From NCBI RefSeq assembly GCF_000687555.1, contig NZ_JHWJ01000003.1:124001-188000 (forward strand): a stretch of DNA of 64,000 nt, written 5' to 3'. Below the pieces are notes generated by a model. The model was not told where the DNA came from, searched no databases, and worked only from the letters and a program-made list of their open reading frames with translations. The stretch is from [Clostridium] aerotolerans DSM 5434. GTDB taxonomy: Bacteria; Bacillota; Clostridia; Lachnospirales; Lachnospiraceae. The position numbers were made by a program, and so were the translations under genes. Below are positions 44,134 to 52,514 of the stretch, piece after piece (positions within the stretch are counted from its first letter, which is position 1; each line of letters opens with the position of its first letter).

Positions 44134-45000
44134 TTAATATCCAGTCACTGACTTGGGTATGGTAAATTCTACGACCCCCATATATCCTGGTGCAACTTCA
44201 TATTCATCAAAAACGATGACAATCTCGCCTTTCTCATTAAAGTAATAGCTTTCTTCTCCTTTTAATCCCTTAAAATCTTCGGCTGGCTCTTCTGAGTTAT
44301 AATAATAGACTTTTGAATCATCGGCTGCCATTTGCTCTACCATCTGGCTTTTGATATTATCACTGATATGATCTAAAATCTTGTTATCTCCGCGAAATAA
44401 ATGATTTAAGGAAACCACTTCTCCAGTCCCTTTGTCAATGGTAAAGATTTTTACGTATTCTGCTCCACTTGCCATAATAACCGTGGTGTTAATTCTCAGG
44501 CTTAGATATTTGCTGTTATCCGTTACTACCTCATATCCGGAAGTCACAGAATAATGACCATTTCCCGCAATATCCTGGGTGACCTGGGTTTCATATTCTT
44601 TAATCAACTGATTCGCATAGTCTTCTATGGAACGGTTTACCCCGGTATTATCTTTTTCATTGATAGAAACCTTGGGTATATCAATTTGGGCTTCGTAATT
44701 ATTCTGGCTGTCCGAAAAGGTGCGGAAGGTTACAACTTTGGCTATGGCTGAGATGACAGGGATATTTTCCATTGCGTTGGCGGTAACAGGGCTGGCGTTA
44801 GCCATAATAGCAATAATAGAAACTGCGGCGGCGGCGGATAGAGCTGATCTTTTTGTTATTTTCATCATAATCGTATTCCTCTTTTCTTTTTTTCCTTTTT
44901 GTATTCCTTCCAAAACAGCTTTACGTGCCTGATCTGGTACAGGAATTTGATGATAGCTGTCTTTTAGATTCAATAATGTATCTTTATCCTTATGTTCCAT
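44134..45000 (-). CDS. rsiV: RsiV-like anti-sigma factor, DUF3298 type
   Basis: 288 residues. A cytoplasmic N-terminal part of about 50 residues binds the sigma factor, then one membrane helix (SALSAAAAVSIIAIMANAS), then an external DUF4163/DUF3298 region like Bacillus RsiV, which binds lysozyme. A signal-peptidase-like AxA site (TANA) follows the helix, matching the known cleavage of RsiV upon lysozyme binding. Cotranscribed with the sigma gene, 16 bases apart. Lysozyme sensing is inferred from family. Confidence 0.85.
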   Translation of the reverse strand: MEHKDKDTLLNLKDSYHQIPVPDQARKAVLEGIQKGKKEKRNTIMMKITKRSALSAAAAVSIIAIMANASPVTANAMENIPVISAIAKVVTFRTFSDSQNNYEAQIDIPKVSINEKDNTGVNRSIEDYANQLIKEYETQVTQDIAGNGHYSVTSGYEVVTDNSKYLSLRINTTVIMASGAEYVKIFTIDKGTGEVVSLNHLFRGDNKILDHISDNIKSQMVEQMAADDSKVYYYNSEEPAEDFKGLKGEESYYFNEKGEIVIVFDEYEVAPGYMGVVEFTIPKSVTGY

Positions 45001-45016
45001 TGTAACGGCTCCTCTC

Positions 45017-45496
45017 TTAAACCATTTCCGGTTCCAGTATTCCCTTAAGCTTCTTTAGGGCACGATATAGCCGGCTCTTTACCGTACTTATGTTCATATC
45101 AAGTGCCTCTGAGATTTCTTCCAGTTTCCAGTCCTCTAAGTATTTTAAGATGACCAGTGCACGGTCCTTATCCTCCAGCACATCTAAAATTTCAAGTGGA
45201 TCCTCTTCTTTGTACTGGTCTTCATGAACGATTTCTATGTCCTCAAAGCTTACTGTTTCCCGTTTCCTTTTTCTTAAGGTGTCAATGGCCGTATTGATGA
45301 CAATCCGATAGATCCAGGTAGATAAATAATCCCTTTCTTTTAGTTTGTCTAAATCCTTAATCACCCGGCAGGCACTCTCCTGAACAATATCCAGGGCATC
45401 CTGTTCATTCTTTGCATAGCTGTATGCAAGCCGGTAATACTTATCATAATTGTCAATAAGCATTCTCTCTGCTTCGTCTTCCATCTTTTGTTTCAT
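45017..45496 (-). CDS. sigV: ECF sigma factor, SigV-like
   Basis: 159 residues, only sigma regions 2 and 4: DALDIVQESACRVIKDLDKL and the -35 helix EEISEALDMNISTVKSRLYRALKKL (EISEALDMNISTVKSRL). Start at the ATG at 45496, four bases behind AGGAGGG. Its promoter matches its own expected specificity, so it is self-activating; rsiV holds it at the membrane. Confidence 0.92.
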   Translation of the reverse strand: MKQKMEDEAERMLIDNYDKYYRLAYSYAKNEQDALDIVQESACRVIKDLDKLKERDYLSTWIYRIVINTAIDTLRKRKRETVSFEDIEIVHEDQYKEEDPLEILDVLEDKDRALVILKYLEDWKLEEISEALDMNISTVKSRLYRALKKLKGILEPEMV

Positions 45497-45525
45497 TTTT
45501 CCCTCCTATATAAGGTTCTATCTAT

Positions 45526-45553
45526 TAGACGATATTCTCATAAAAAAGTTTCA
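45526..45553 (-). promoter_or_regulatory. ECF-type promoter of sigV-rsiV
   Basis: Minus strand TGAAAC (45548-45553), exactly 16 bases, CGTCTA (45526-45531): the TGAAAC-N16-CGTC pattern of Bacillus ECF sigma factors of the W/V/X/M group. Confidence 0.85.
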
Positions 45554-45561
45554 ATCCACAC

Positions 45562-45592
45562 AAAAATAGGAAAGACTCCTATGAGCCTTTCC
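45562..45592 (-). terminator. Terminator of spoIIGA-sigE
   Basis: Minus-strand stem GGAAAGGCTC/GAGTCTTTCC with loop ATAG, followed by TATTTTTG. It lies just upstream of the sigV promoter. Confidence 0.8.
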
Positions 45593-45607
45593 CACTATAT
45601 TATATCA

Positions 45608-46348
45608 TTATTCAAAACGAACAATCTCTTTTTTCAGTCGTTTCATGATTTTTTTCTCCAGCCTGGAGATATAAGACTGGGAAATGCCAAGGAGATCTGC
45701 GACCTCTTTCTGGGTCATCTCTTCCCCTTCATCGTCCGTCAGACCAAAGCGGAGTTCTACAATCTTACGCTCCCTTGGACTGAGACGGCTGATGGCAGTA
45801 TTTAAGAGATTACGCTCTACCTCTGTTTCCAGATCCTTATAAATTACATCCTCTTCTGTTCCCAGGATATCTGATAAGAGCAGCTCATTGCCGTCCCAAT
45901 CCACATTCAGAGGCTCATCTATGGACACTTCCATCTTTGTTTTATTATTCCGGCGCAGATACATTAGTATTTCATTTTCAATACATCGGGATGCATAAGT
46001 TGCAAGTTTAATATTCTTTAACGGATTAAAGGTATTAATCGCCTTAATGAGTCCAATGGTCCCTATGGAAATCAGATCCTCCACACCGACGCTGGTGTTA
46101 TCAAACTTCTTCGCTATGTATACAACAAGCCGGAGATTGTGCTCGATCAATTCAGATTTTGCCCTCTGGTCATCGTCTCCGCCAAGGAGCCCAATAACTT
46201 GTGCCTCCTTTTCATTGTCTAGCGGCGGAGGCAGGATATCTGCTCCTCCGATGTAATGGATCTCCCCCTGAGACGGCATCATAAGCGTCCTGAACGTTGG
46301 AATTGCCTTGAACTGGAAACGATTTGGTACAGAAACTTTTATAATCAT
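45608..46348 (-). CDS. sigE: RNA polymerase sigma-E (early mother cell), pro-form
   Basis: 246 residues. The first ~30 residues form the pro-sequence and linker ([14 protein letters not shown]) removed by SpoIIGA. Region 2 [19 protein letters not shown]-like block ([16 protein letters not shown]) and region 4 [15 protein letters not shown] with [23 protein letters not shown] are present. It directs early mother-cell transcription. 29 bases behind spoIIGA. Confidence 0.96.
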   Translation of the reverse strand: MIIKVSVPNRFQFKAIPTFRTLMMPSQGEIHYIGGADILPPPLDNEKEAQVIGLLGGDDDQRAKSELIEHNLRLVVYIAKKFDNTSVGVEDLISIGTIGLIKAINTFNPLKNIKLATYASRCIENEILMYLRRNNKTKMEVSIDEPLNVDWDGNELLLSDILGTEEDVIYKDLETEVERNLLNTAISRLSPRERKIVELRFGLTDDEGEEMTQKEVADLLGISQSYISRLEKKIMKRLKKEIVRFE

Positions 46349-46377
46349 GTCGATACTCTCTCCTTTACATCAAACAT

Positions 46378-47214
46378 TTACTCTTCGTGCAGCAGCATCT
46401 GATATTCACCGTTAACGGATAATGTCTTTTTACAGACAGCTATCAAAGGCTTTTCAATTACTTTTACTTCATCTCCCTGACGTACCTCCATCTCGTCTAA
46501 AAAAATCCCGGGCATTACTCCACTGCTTTTCCCCACACTTCCAAAGGGGATATAAATAACCTCTGATACGGTCTCGCAGATCTCCCGTACAGCCTCATAA
46601 GTCACAACATGGACAGGCCTGCGGCTTACTGGTTCATAGAGTCGGTTACCCGTGTCAAGAAGAGCCATCACCTTTTTTTCCTTTCCCCGATAACGCATGG
46701 TGACTTCAAAAAAATTGCTCTTACCTTTCCATATGGCGGGAATCCTCCAAAGAAAATACCGAATGCCAAAATAAGCGCCTGCTGCAAGAAAAATTAACCG
46801 GTAAAGAGGCATGGCAGCTCTGCCATTTCCTCTAAGAATCTGTTCTATATAATAACCGGCCTTCGTATGTTGATATAGGGCATACATAATACCGGCTGTC
46901 AATGCCGTTGCCAGGTAAAGCGCTGCCACTGCCTTAACTATTTCCTTTGGTTTTTTTATACAAAAGGCTGTCATCACCATCAGAGTGCTTATCACAAGAT
47001 AGGTGATTCCCATTAAAAGCCATGGGGGCAACAAGGAAAATGCGGCGGCAAATACAGCCCAGGAAGCTCCTAACCCTGCCCCAAGAATCATTCTCCACCA
47101 GATCAAACGATATTTGAGACCTCGTCTCACGATGGATAATACAAGCAAATCCATGGTAAAATTAATAAAGAACAACACGTCTATGTACAGGTTTATTTCC
47201 GTTGCTGCATTCAC
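46378..47214 (-). CDS. spoIIGA: Sigma-E processing peptidase SpoIIGA
   Basis: 278 residues when started at GTG 47214. Five membrane helices at the N-terminus (YIDVLFFINFTMDLLVLSIV onward) and a C-terminal aspartic-protease domain with the catalytic Asp in ALLDTGNRLYEP. It activates sigma-E at the septum. The start is unusual: the frame is open further upstream but that part lies in the promoter, no in-frame ATG follows, and AGGAGG (47214-47219) abuts the GTG. The GTG would need the weaker AGGG six bases upstream; ACG or ATA further down are other options. A frame-shift error cannot be excluded. Confidence 0.85.
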   Translation of the reverse strand: MNAATEINLYIDVLFFINFTMDLLVLSIVRRGLKYRLIWWRMILGAGLGASWAVFAAAFSLLPPWLLMGITYLVISTLMVMTAFCIKKPKEIVKAVAALYLATALTAGIMYALYQHTKAGYYIEQILRGNGRAAMPLYRLIFLAAGAYFGIRYFLWRIPAIWKGKSNFFEVTMRYRGKEKKVMALLDTGNRLYEPVSRRPVHVVTYEAVREICETVSEVIYIPFGSVGKSSGVMPGIFLDEMEVRQGDEVKVIEKPLIAVCKKTLSVNGEYQMLLHEE

Positions 47215-47232
47215 CTCCTGCCCTGTACGAAC

Positions 47233-47267
47233 ATTATAGCCAGTATACCTTTCAGAATTTGTCAAAA
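47233..47267 (-). promoter_or_regulatory. Spo0A-type promoter of spoIIGA-sigE
   Basis: Minus strand TTGACA (47260-47265) and TATAAT (47233-47238) are separated by 21 bp, longer than the 17 bp optimum, just as the Bacillus spoIIG promoter (22 bp) that needs Spo0A. A TTTGTCAAAA sequence (47258-47267, plus strand) fits the 0A box and overlaps the -35. Confidence 0.7.
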
Positions 47268-47404
47268 CCAAGGGAATAATTCCACTTTTTCATCGTCTTT
47301 TTCCATCCCGCTACGGCATTTGCTGACATATTTTTACACCAAAAACTTGTCTTAGAAGTCAATCCAGTGCTTCTGTGCTCTCCCCTCCACTCCCACTTTC
47401 CCAC

Positions 47405-47455
47405 CACAAAAAAACAGCCGGACACGGCCCTATGGCCATGTTCGACTGTTTTTAC
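47405..47455 (-). terminator. Terminator of valS
   Basis: A 17-bp stem with one mismatch and two G-U pairs, arms ending GGCC/GGCC around ATAG, followed by seven T on the minus strand. Confidence 0.9.
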
Positions 47456-47491
47456 CAAACTATTTTTAATTGTCGATTATTTTATAACGGT

Positions 47492-50131
47492 TTAAGAAAG
47501 CTGATCAAGTCTTTCCTTAACCTGTAGAAGCATCTGGGTATATTTTTGAAGCTTTGCCTTTTCTTCTTCGATCTTTTCTTCCGGCGCCTTGCTTACGAAC
47601 CTTTCGTTGTTCAGCATTCCGTTTACACGGGCAAGCTCTTTCTCCAAACGTTCTTCCTCTTTCTTCAGACGCTCAATCTCTTTCTCAATGTCTACCAGCT
47701 CTGCAAACGGCATATAGATTACCGCCTGATGGATAACTGCGGATACTGCATCGTCAGAAATACCGTTCTTATCCTTTTGGAGACAAACCTCACTTGCATA
47801 TCCAAGGGTAGCAAAAAATACTTTGCTCTGCTCAAAGATAGTAAGGATTTCCTGGTTTTCAGAAACAACGTAAACCTTAGCCTTTTTGCTTGGCGGAACA
47901 TTCATAGAGGTACGCACATTACGGATTCCTCTAACAGCTTCCTTAATGGTCTCTACTGCGTGCTCCTCTGAGGCAAAATTCCAGGAATCTTTAAATACCG
48001 GCCACTGAGAAATCATGATAGACTCCTCCTCATCCTGAAGATTACAGAAAATCTCCTCGGTAAGGAATGGCATATATGGGTGAAGAAGCTTTAAGGACTG
48101 AATGAGTACTGTCTTTAATGTCCAGATGGCCGCCGCCTTTGTGGTGTCTTCATCGTTCCACAATCTTGGTTTTACCATCTCAATATACCAGTCACAGAAT
48201 TCTTCCCAAATAAAATCATATACCTTCTGAAGGGCAATTCCAAGCTCATATTTATCCAGGTTTTCTGTTACATCTTTTGCAAGAGAGTTGACCTTAGATA
48301 AAATCCACTTATCCGCCATGGTAAGTTTGGATAACTCAGCCTCCGCATTTGGTGCCTTCTCAATATTCATCATGATGAAACGGGATGCATTCCAAACCTT
48401 ATTGGCAAAGTTTCTGCTGGCTTCTACTCTCTCCCAGTAAAAACGCATATCATTTCCAGGAGCATTTCCTGTAATCAGGGTCATACGAAGCGCATCGGCG
48501 CCGTACTTATCAATGATTTCCAGAGGATCAATTCCATTGCCTAAGGATTTGCTCATCTTACGTCCTTCCGAATCTCTAACAAGGCCGTGGATCAGTACGG
48601 TGTGGAATGGAAGCTTTCCTGTCTGCTCAATGCCTGAGAATACCATACGGATTACCCAGAAGAAAATAATATCATAGCCTGTTACCAGTACGTCTGTTGG
48701 ATAGAAATATTTAAGCTCTTCTGTTTCATTGGGCCAGCCCAGTGTGGAGAACGGCCATAATGCAGAGGAGAACCAGGTATCCAGGGTATCTTCATCCTGA
48801 GCAAAGTGAGTGCAGCCGCATTTGGGGCAAACATCCGGGGCTTCCTTCCCCACGATAATTTCCTTGCACTCATCGCAGTAGTAAGCCGGAATCCGGTGTC
48901 CCCACCAAAGCTGTCTGGAAATACACCAGTCACGGATGTTCTCAAGCCAGTGAAGATAAGTCTTGTCAAAACGCTCTGGAACAAACTTTAAGGCACCGTT
49001 ATTCAACGCTTCAATAGCTGGCTTTGCCATCTCTTCCATCTTAACGAACCACTGCTGTTTTACCAGAGGCTCTACTGTGGTACCACAGCGGTCATGGGTT
49101 CCTACTGCATGAGTATGGGGAACTACCTTTACTAATAAGCCAAGTGCTTCTAAATCCTTTACCATGGCCTTTCTTGCCTCATAGCGGTCCATGCCATGAT
49201 ACTTGCTTCCAGGAAGATGAATGGTTGCATCGTCATTCATTATGGTAAGCTCCGGCAGATTGTGTCTTTTTCCTACCTCAAAGTCGTTAGGGTCATGGGC
49301 CGGTGTGATTTTAACACAGCCGGTACCAAAGTCTTTATCTACATAGGAATCTGCAACAACAGGTATCTCACGGTCTGTAAGAGGAAGCTTAAGCATCTTT
49401 CCAATGAGTCCCTGATACCGCTCATCTTCCGGATTTACAGCAACAGCTGTATCTCCAAGGAGTGTCTCCGGTCTTGTGGTGGCGATCTCTACATATCTTC
49501 CCTCTTCCCCTGCAATGGGATAGTTGATATGCCAGAAGAAGCCGTTCTGGTCCTCATGCTCTACCTCAGCATCTGAAATGGAGGTCTGACACACTGGACA
49601 CCAGTTAATAATTCTTGATCCTTTATAGATATACCCTTTTTTATGAAGGCGGATAAATACCTCCTGTACGGCTTCGGAGCACCCTTCATCCATGGTAAAA
49701 CGTTCTCTCTCCCAGTCAGCGGAAGAGCCCATCTTATGAAGCTGGTTAATGATCTTGCTGCCGTACTCCTGTTTCCAGTCCCAGCACTTTTCTAAAAAGC
49801 CATCTCTGCCAAGATCAGCCTTATCAATTCCCTGTTTTTTTAAATTCTCAATGACCTTTACTTCCGTTGCAATGGCCGCATGGTCGGTTCCCGGCTGCCA
49901 AAGAGCCTCAAAGCCCTGCATCCTCTTATAACGGATAAGGATATCCTGCATGGTATTATCAAGTGCATGCCCCATGTGAAGCTGTCCTGTAATGTTTGGC
50001 GGCGGCATTACAATGGTAAATGGTTTTTTATCCTTATTAGGCTCTGCGTGAAAATATTTTTTATCCAGCCACTTCTGATAAAGCTTTCCTTCGATCCCTG
50101 CCGGATCATAAGTTTTTTCCAACTCTTTCAT
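47492..50131 (-). CDS. valS: Valine--tRNA ligase
   Basis: 879 residues, class I. HIGH motif PPPNITGQLHMGHAL, editing CP1 domain, zinc-like CDECKEI and CPKCGCTHF, KMSKS in GRKMSKSLGNGIDP, and a C-terminal coiled coil (IEKEIERLKKEEERLEKELA). Start at the ATG at 50131 with AAAGGAG upstream; the longer frame extends into the T-box and is rejected. Controlled by the T-box leader. Confidence 0.97.
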   Translation of the reverse strand: MKELEKTYDPAGIEGKLYQKWLDKKYFHAEPNKDKKPFTIVMPPPNITGQLHMGHALDNTMQDILIRYKRMQGFEALWQPGTDHAAIATEVKVIENLKKQGIDKADLGRDGFLEKCWDWKQEYGSKIINQLHKMGSSADWERERFTMDEGCSEAVQEVFIRLHKKGYIYKGSRIINWCPVCQTSISDAEVEHEDQNGFFWHINYPIAGEEGRYVEIATTRPETLLGDTAVAVNPEDERYQGLIGKMLKLPLTDREIPVVADSYVDKDFGTGCVKITPAHDPNDFEVGKRHNLPELTIMNDDATIHLPGSKYHGMDRYEARKAMVKDLEALGLLVKVVPHTHAVGTHDRCGTTVEPLVKQQWFVKMEEMAKPAIEALNNGALKFVPERFDKTYLHWLENIRDWCISRQLWWGHRIPAYYCDECKEIIVGKEAPDVCPKCGCTHFAQDEDTLDTWFSSALWPFSTLGWPNETEELKYFYPTDVLVTGYDIIFFWVIRMVFSGIEQTGKLPFHTVLIHGLVRDSEGRKMSKSLGNGIDPLEIIDKYGADALRMTLITGNAPGNDMRFYWERVEASRNFANKVWNASRFIMMNIEKAPNAEAELSKLTMADKWILSKVNSLAKDVTENLDKYELGIALQKVYDFIWEEFCDWYIEMVKPRLWNDEDTTKAAAIWTLKTVLIQSLKLLHPYMPFLTEEIFCNLQDEEESIMISQWPVFKDSWNFASEEHAVETIKEAVRGIRNVRTSMNVPPSKKAKVYVVSENQEILTIFEQSKVFFATLGYASEVCLQKDKNGISDDAVSAVIHQAVIYMPFAELVDIEKEIERLKKEEERLEKELARVNGMLNNERFVSKAPEEKIEEEKAKLQKYTQMLLQVKERLDQLS

Positions 50132-50170
50132 ATTCTTCTCCTTTATTCTTCCATCAGTTTTTAGAACATA

Positions 50171-50430
50171 AGAAAAGCCCCTTGCATCCTGGGATGCAAA
50201 GGGCGAATCGTCGCGGTACCACCTTATATTATGGCACTTGGCCATATCTCTTAAGGCCTTTAACGCTGCCAGGCGTGAAGACTTACTTCTTAAATTTCAG
50301 CCTTCCGGTTCCAAAGCTACCTTCCGAACATACTTCCTTAACCGCCTTTCAGCCGATGGACGGTTTTCTCTTTCAGGGTTATGAACGTACTCCTCTTTTT
50401 CTTAACCTTTTTCTTATTGTTATCTTATAC
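50171..50430 (-). ncRNA. T-box riboswitch (valine) of valS
   Basis: Minus-strand T-box core AAGGTGGTACCGCG (50212-50225) followed by the terminator GCCCTTTGCATCC/GGATGCAAGGGGC and T-run (50171-50204). The 5' part has the expected long stem I; I did not assign the specifier with confidence. Confidence 0.92.
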
Positions 50431-50436
50431 CATGTA

Positions 50437-50465
50437 ATGATAGTGTGTTTTCCTGGTTTTGTCAA
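50437..50465 (-). promoter_or_regulatory. valS promoter
   Basis: Minus-strand TTGACA (50460-50465), 17-bp spacer, TATCAT (50437-50442). The -35 overlaps the stop codon of the upstream TPR gene. Confidence 0.85.
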
Positions 50466-51277
50466 GACATAATGTTACGGTATTCCTGCTTCCATTTTTG
50501 CACAAGCTCTCCAGCTCCCTGGAAACGCTTAATAGGATCCTTTTGAAACAGCTTATCAAGCTCTAAGAGGCTGTCTGCCTGTTCTGCCTTTTCTTCTGCT
50601 TCCTTTCGGTCCTGCCCGGATTCCTGCAAAAGCTCCTCTGTAATCAGAACCTTTAACCGCTCACTGATGACAAGGCCAGGATTCCACTGGGAAAGATGGC
50701 AGATCCTTTTTAACACCTCGCTGCTCTTTACAAGATCAAAGGATTTCTGATAGGCCAGATAAGCCTTGTCCGTCATAAACAGCCTGGCATAGGATGCTCC
50801 CAGGTTATTATAAATTTTTGCCTGAAATACCTCTGATCCACGGCTTCCCTTAGGGAGATCTAAAATCTTTTGGTATTCTGCCGCTGATTTTCCATATTGC
50901 TTTCTGGAAAATAGGTAATCGGCTCTTTCTTTTAAGAATTCTGCCTCAGGCATTCTGCGGTAGGATGAGAGCTTTTGTCTAAAACGGCTTACCTCTGCCC
51001 CATTGTAATAATCGCATTCATGGAGAATGAGAGCCAGCAGCTCGTCGCCGTCTTCACCACTTTGCTGCCATTTGACCAGCTTAAGCGCAAGAAAGGCCAT
51101 ATCAAGATCATCCCGAATGAAATCAATCAATGCATTATCTACGAAGCCCTCCATAACAAGGAGAGGATTGTTATAAATAACATAGCAAAGCTCCTGAGAA
51201 GAATACAAGCGAACTCCCAGGCCTTCGAAATAATATGGATGTTTAACCGGCTCCTGCCGGCAAAGTATCAGACTCAT
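50462..51277 (-). CDS. TPR protein of the DUF5717-DUF5716 operon
   Basis: 271 residues, soluble. An N-terminal domain (about 1-105) unrelated to TPR (EPVKHPYYFEGLGVRLYS, then ALIDFIRDDLDM) is followed by two TPR-like hairpins, at about 112-141 (FLKERADYLFSRKQYGKSAA) and 152-182 (AKIYNNLGASYARLFMTDKA), and a charged helical tail. Its ATG overlaps the stop of the DUF5716 gene by four bases, so the two should be made in step. No known function; a co-factor or adaptor of the neighbouring ATPase-fold protein is inferred. Confidence 0.8.
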   Translation of the reverse strand: MSLILCRQEPVKHPYYFEGLGVRLYSSQELCYVIYNNPLLVMEGFVDNALIDFIRDDLDMAFLALKLVKWQQSGEDGDELLALILHECDYYNGAEVSRFRQKLSSYRRMPEAEFLKERADYLFSRKQYGKSAAEYQKILDLPKGSRGSEVFQAKIYNNLGASYARLFMTDKAYLAYQKSFDLVKSSEVLKRICHLSQWNPGLVISERLKVLITEELLQESGQDRKEAEEKAEQADSLLELDKLFQKDPIKRFQGAGELVQKWKQEYRNIMS

Positions 51278-52497
51278 AGCATGACCTCTTGTCTTATGAT
51301 GGTATCCGAAGCCGGAAACAATTCCCCAAAGCCTTTGTCTTTTAATACCACTGCCATGGTTTTTTCGTCCAGAAACCCAAAGCTGATGCCAAGCCTTGTG
51401 GTTCTCCCTGGACGCTTTGGAAATCCTTCCAGATCTATTTTTATTAAACGCTTTTGTTTTGGATCCATGGGAGTTACCATAAATTCAACGTAATCCTGAT
51501 TATCCACAATCAAATCTACGCTGCTCTTTGATTCATACCAGTTGTCACCTGCGGCTGCAACCACCAGCTGGCTCTCCCGTTCCTTATGAAGCACTCGCAT
51601 GGAAACGGTGGAATGGAGACGTCCTTCACAAATACAGATAAATGGATATGCTGATTTTTCCTGGAGATAATCCATCCCACGTATAGCGGCTCCTCTTGCA
51701 AACAATTCCGGCTCCATAAATACCTTTCTGCGATGGCAGAGAAGTTTCATGGAGTCAGGTGCCCAGTCGTGGCGTTCAAAGCCTTTTCCGGTGAGGAACA
51801 AGGAGGAGAACAGCTTTTTCTGAAGGAGTCTGTCTGCACAGGAGCTTAAGATCTTATCCGCCAGCTTGCCGCCGGAAGGTGTATCTAAAATATCCAGGTT
51901 AAAGCTCTCTTCTAACGCTTCATCCTCTGCAATGACCATCATCTTTCGAAGCCCTCTTTGAACCTTTAATTCATGATAATGAAAGGAATCCTCGGATAAG
52001 TCAAATACTCCTACCTGATTGCTCCAGACTTCTTTTTTCTGGCTGAGAACGTAATACACGAATGCTTCCGTGTGGCTTACGATATGAATCCGTTCCCTGG
52101 GGATGCCAAGGGCGTCTCCGCAATACATGAGAGCGTCCATAATCTTCGCATCCGCCTTTTGCAGTGTGACCACAAGCTGCTTTACTTCTTCGCAGAAGAA
52201 TTCCTCCATGGGAAGCTTTAATATCTTTTTTAAGAACATTGTCAGAAGGTTAAGACCTTCATATTTGATACCGCCCAAAGTGGCAGTCCCTTCTTTTCTA
52301 ACCATTTTTATCAGCTTGTCTACTATGATGCCCTCACCTACAAGCGTGTAGGCGTAGGCTTCCTCTCCTACATACCAGGCATCTTCATCCTTTTTACGGC
52401 AGATTACCGTTGGAATGCACCATGACTTTTCCCTGTCATGGCAGCATATGCGGGTATAGGCATCACACAGATCAAGCCCTATTATCAGTCCGTCCAT
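51274..52497 (-). CDS. DUF5716 protein with actin/Hsp70-like (ASKHA) fold
   Basis: 407 residues, no signal or membrane segment. Features resembling Hsp70/actin ATPases appear in order: phosphate-1-like GLDLCDAYTRI (7-17), connect-like SHTEAFVYYVLS (141-152), phosphate-2-like GVFDLSED (163-170), adenosine-like LFLTGKGFE (233-241) and PELFARGAAIRG (263-274). Some positions are degenerate (no DxGGGT), so ATP hydrolysis is uncertain. A beta-rich C-terminal region follows. I recall this as DUF5716, uncharacterised, usually beside DUF5717. GGGGG precedes the ATG. Function unknown. Confidence 0.8.
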   Translation of the reverse strand: MDGLIIGLDLCDAYTRICCHDREKSWCIPTVICRKKDEDAWYVGEEAYAYTLVGEGIIVDKLIKMVRKEGTATLGGIKYEGLNLLTMFLKKILKLPMEEFFCEEVKQLVVTLQKADAKIMDALMYCGDALGIPRERIHIVSHTEAFVYYVLSQKKEVWSNQVGVFDLSEDSFHYHELKVQRGLRKMMVIAEDEALEESFNLDILDTPSGGKLADKILSSCADRLLQKKLFSSLFLTGKGFERHDWAPDSMKLLCHRRKVFMEPELFARGAAIRGMDYLQEKSAYPFICICEGRLHSTVSMRVLHKERESQLVVAAAGDNWYESKSSVDLIVDNQDYVEFMVTPMDPKQKRLIKIDLEGFPKRPGRTTRLGISFGFLDEKTMAVVLKDKGFGELFPASDTIIRQEVML

Positions 52498-52514
52498 CGA
52501 CAGCCCCCTTTATC

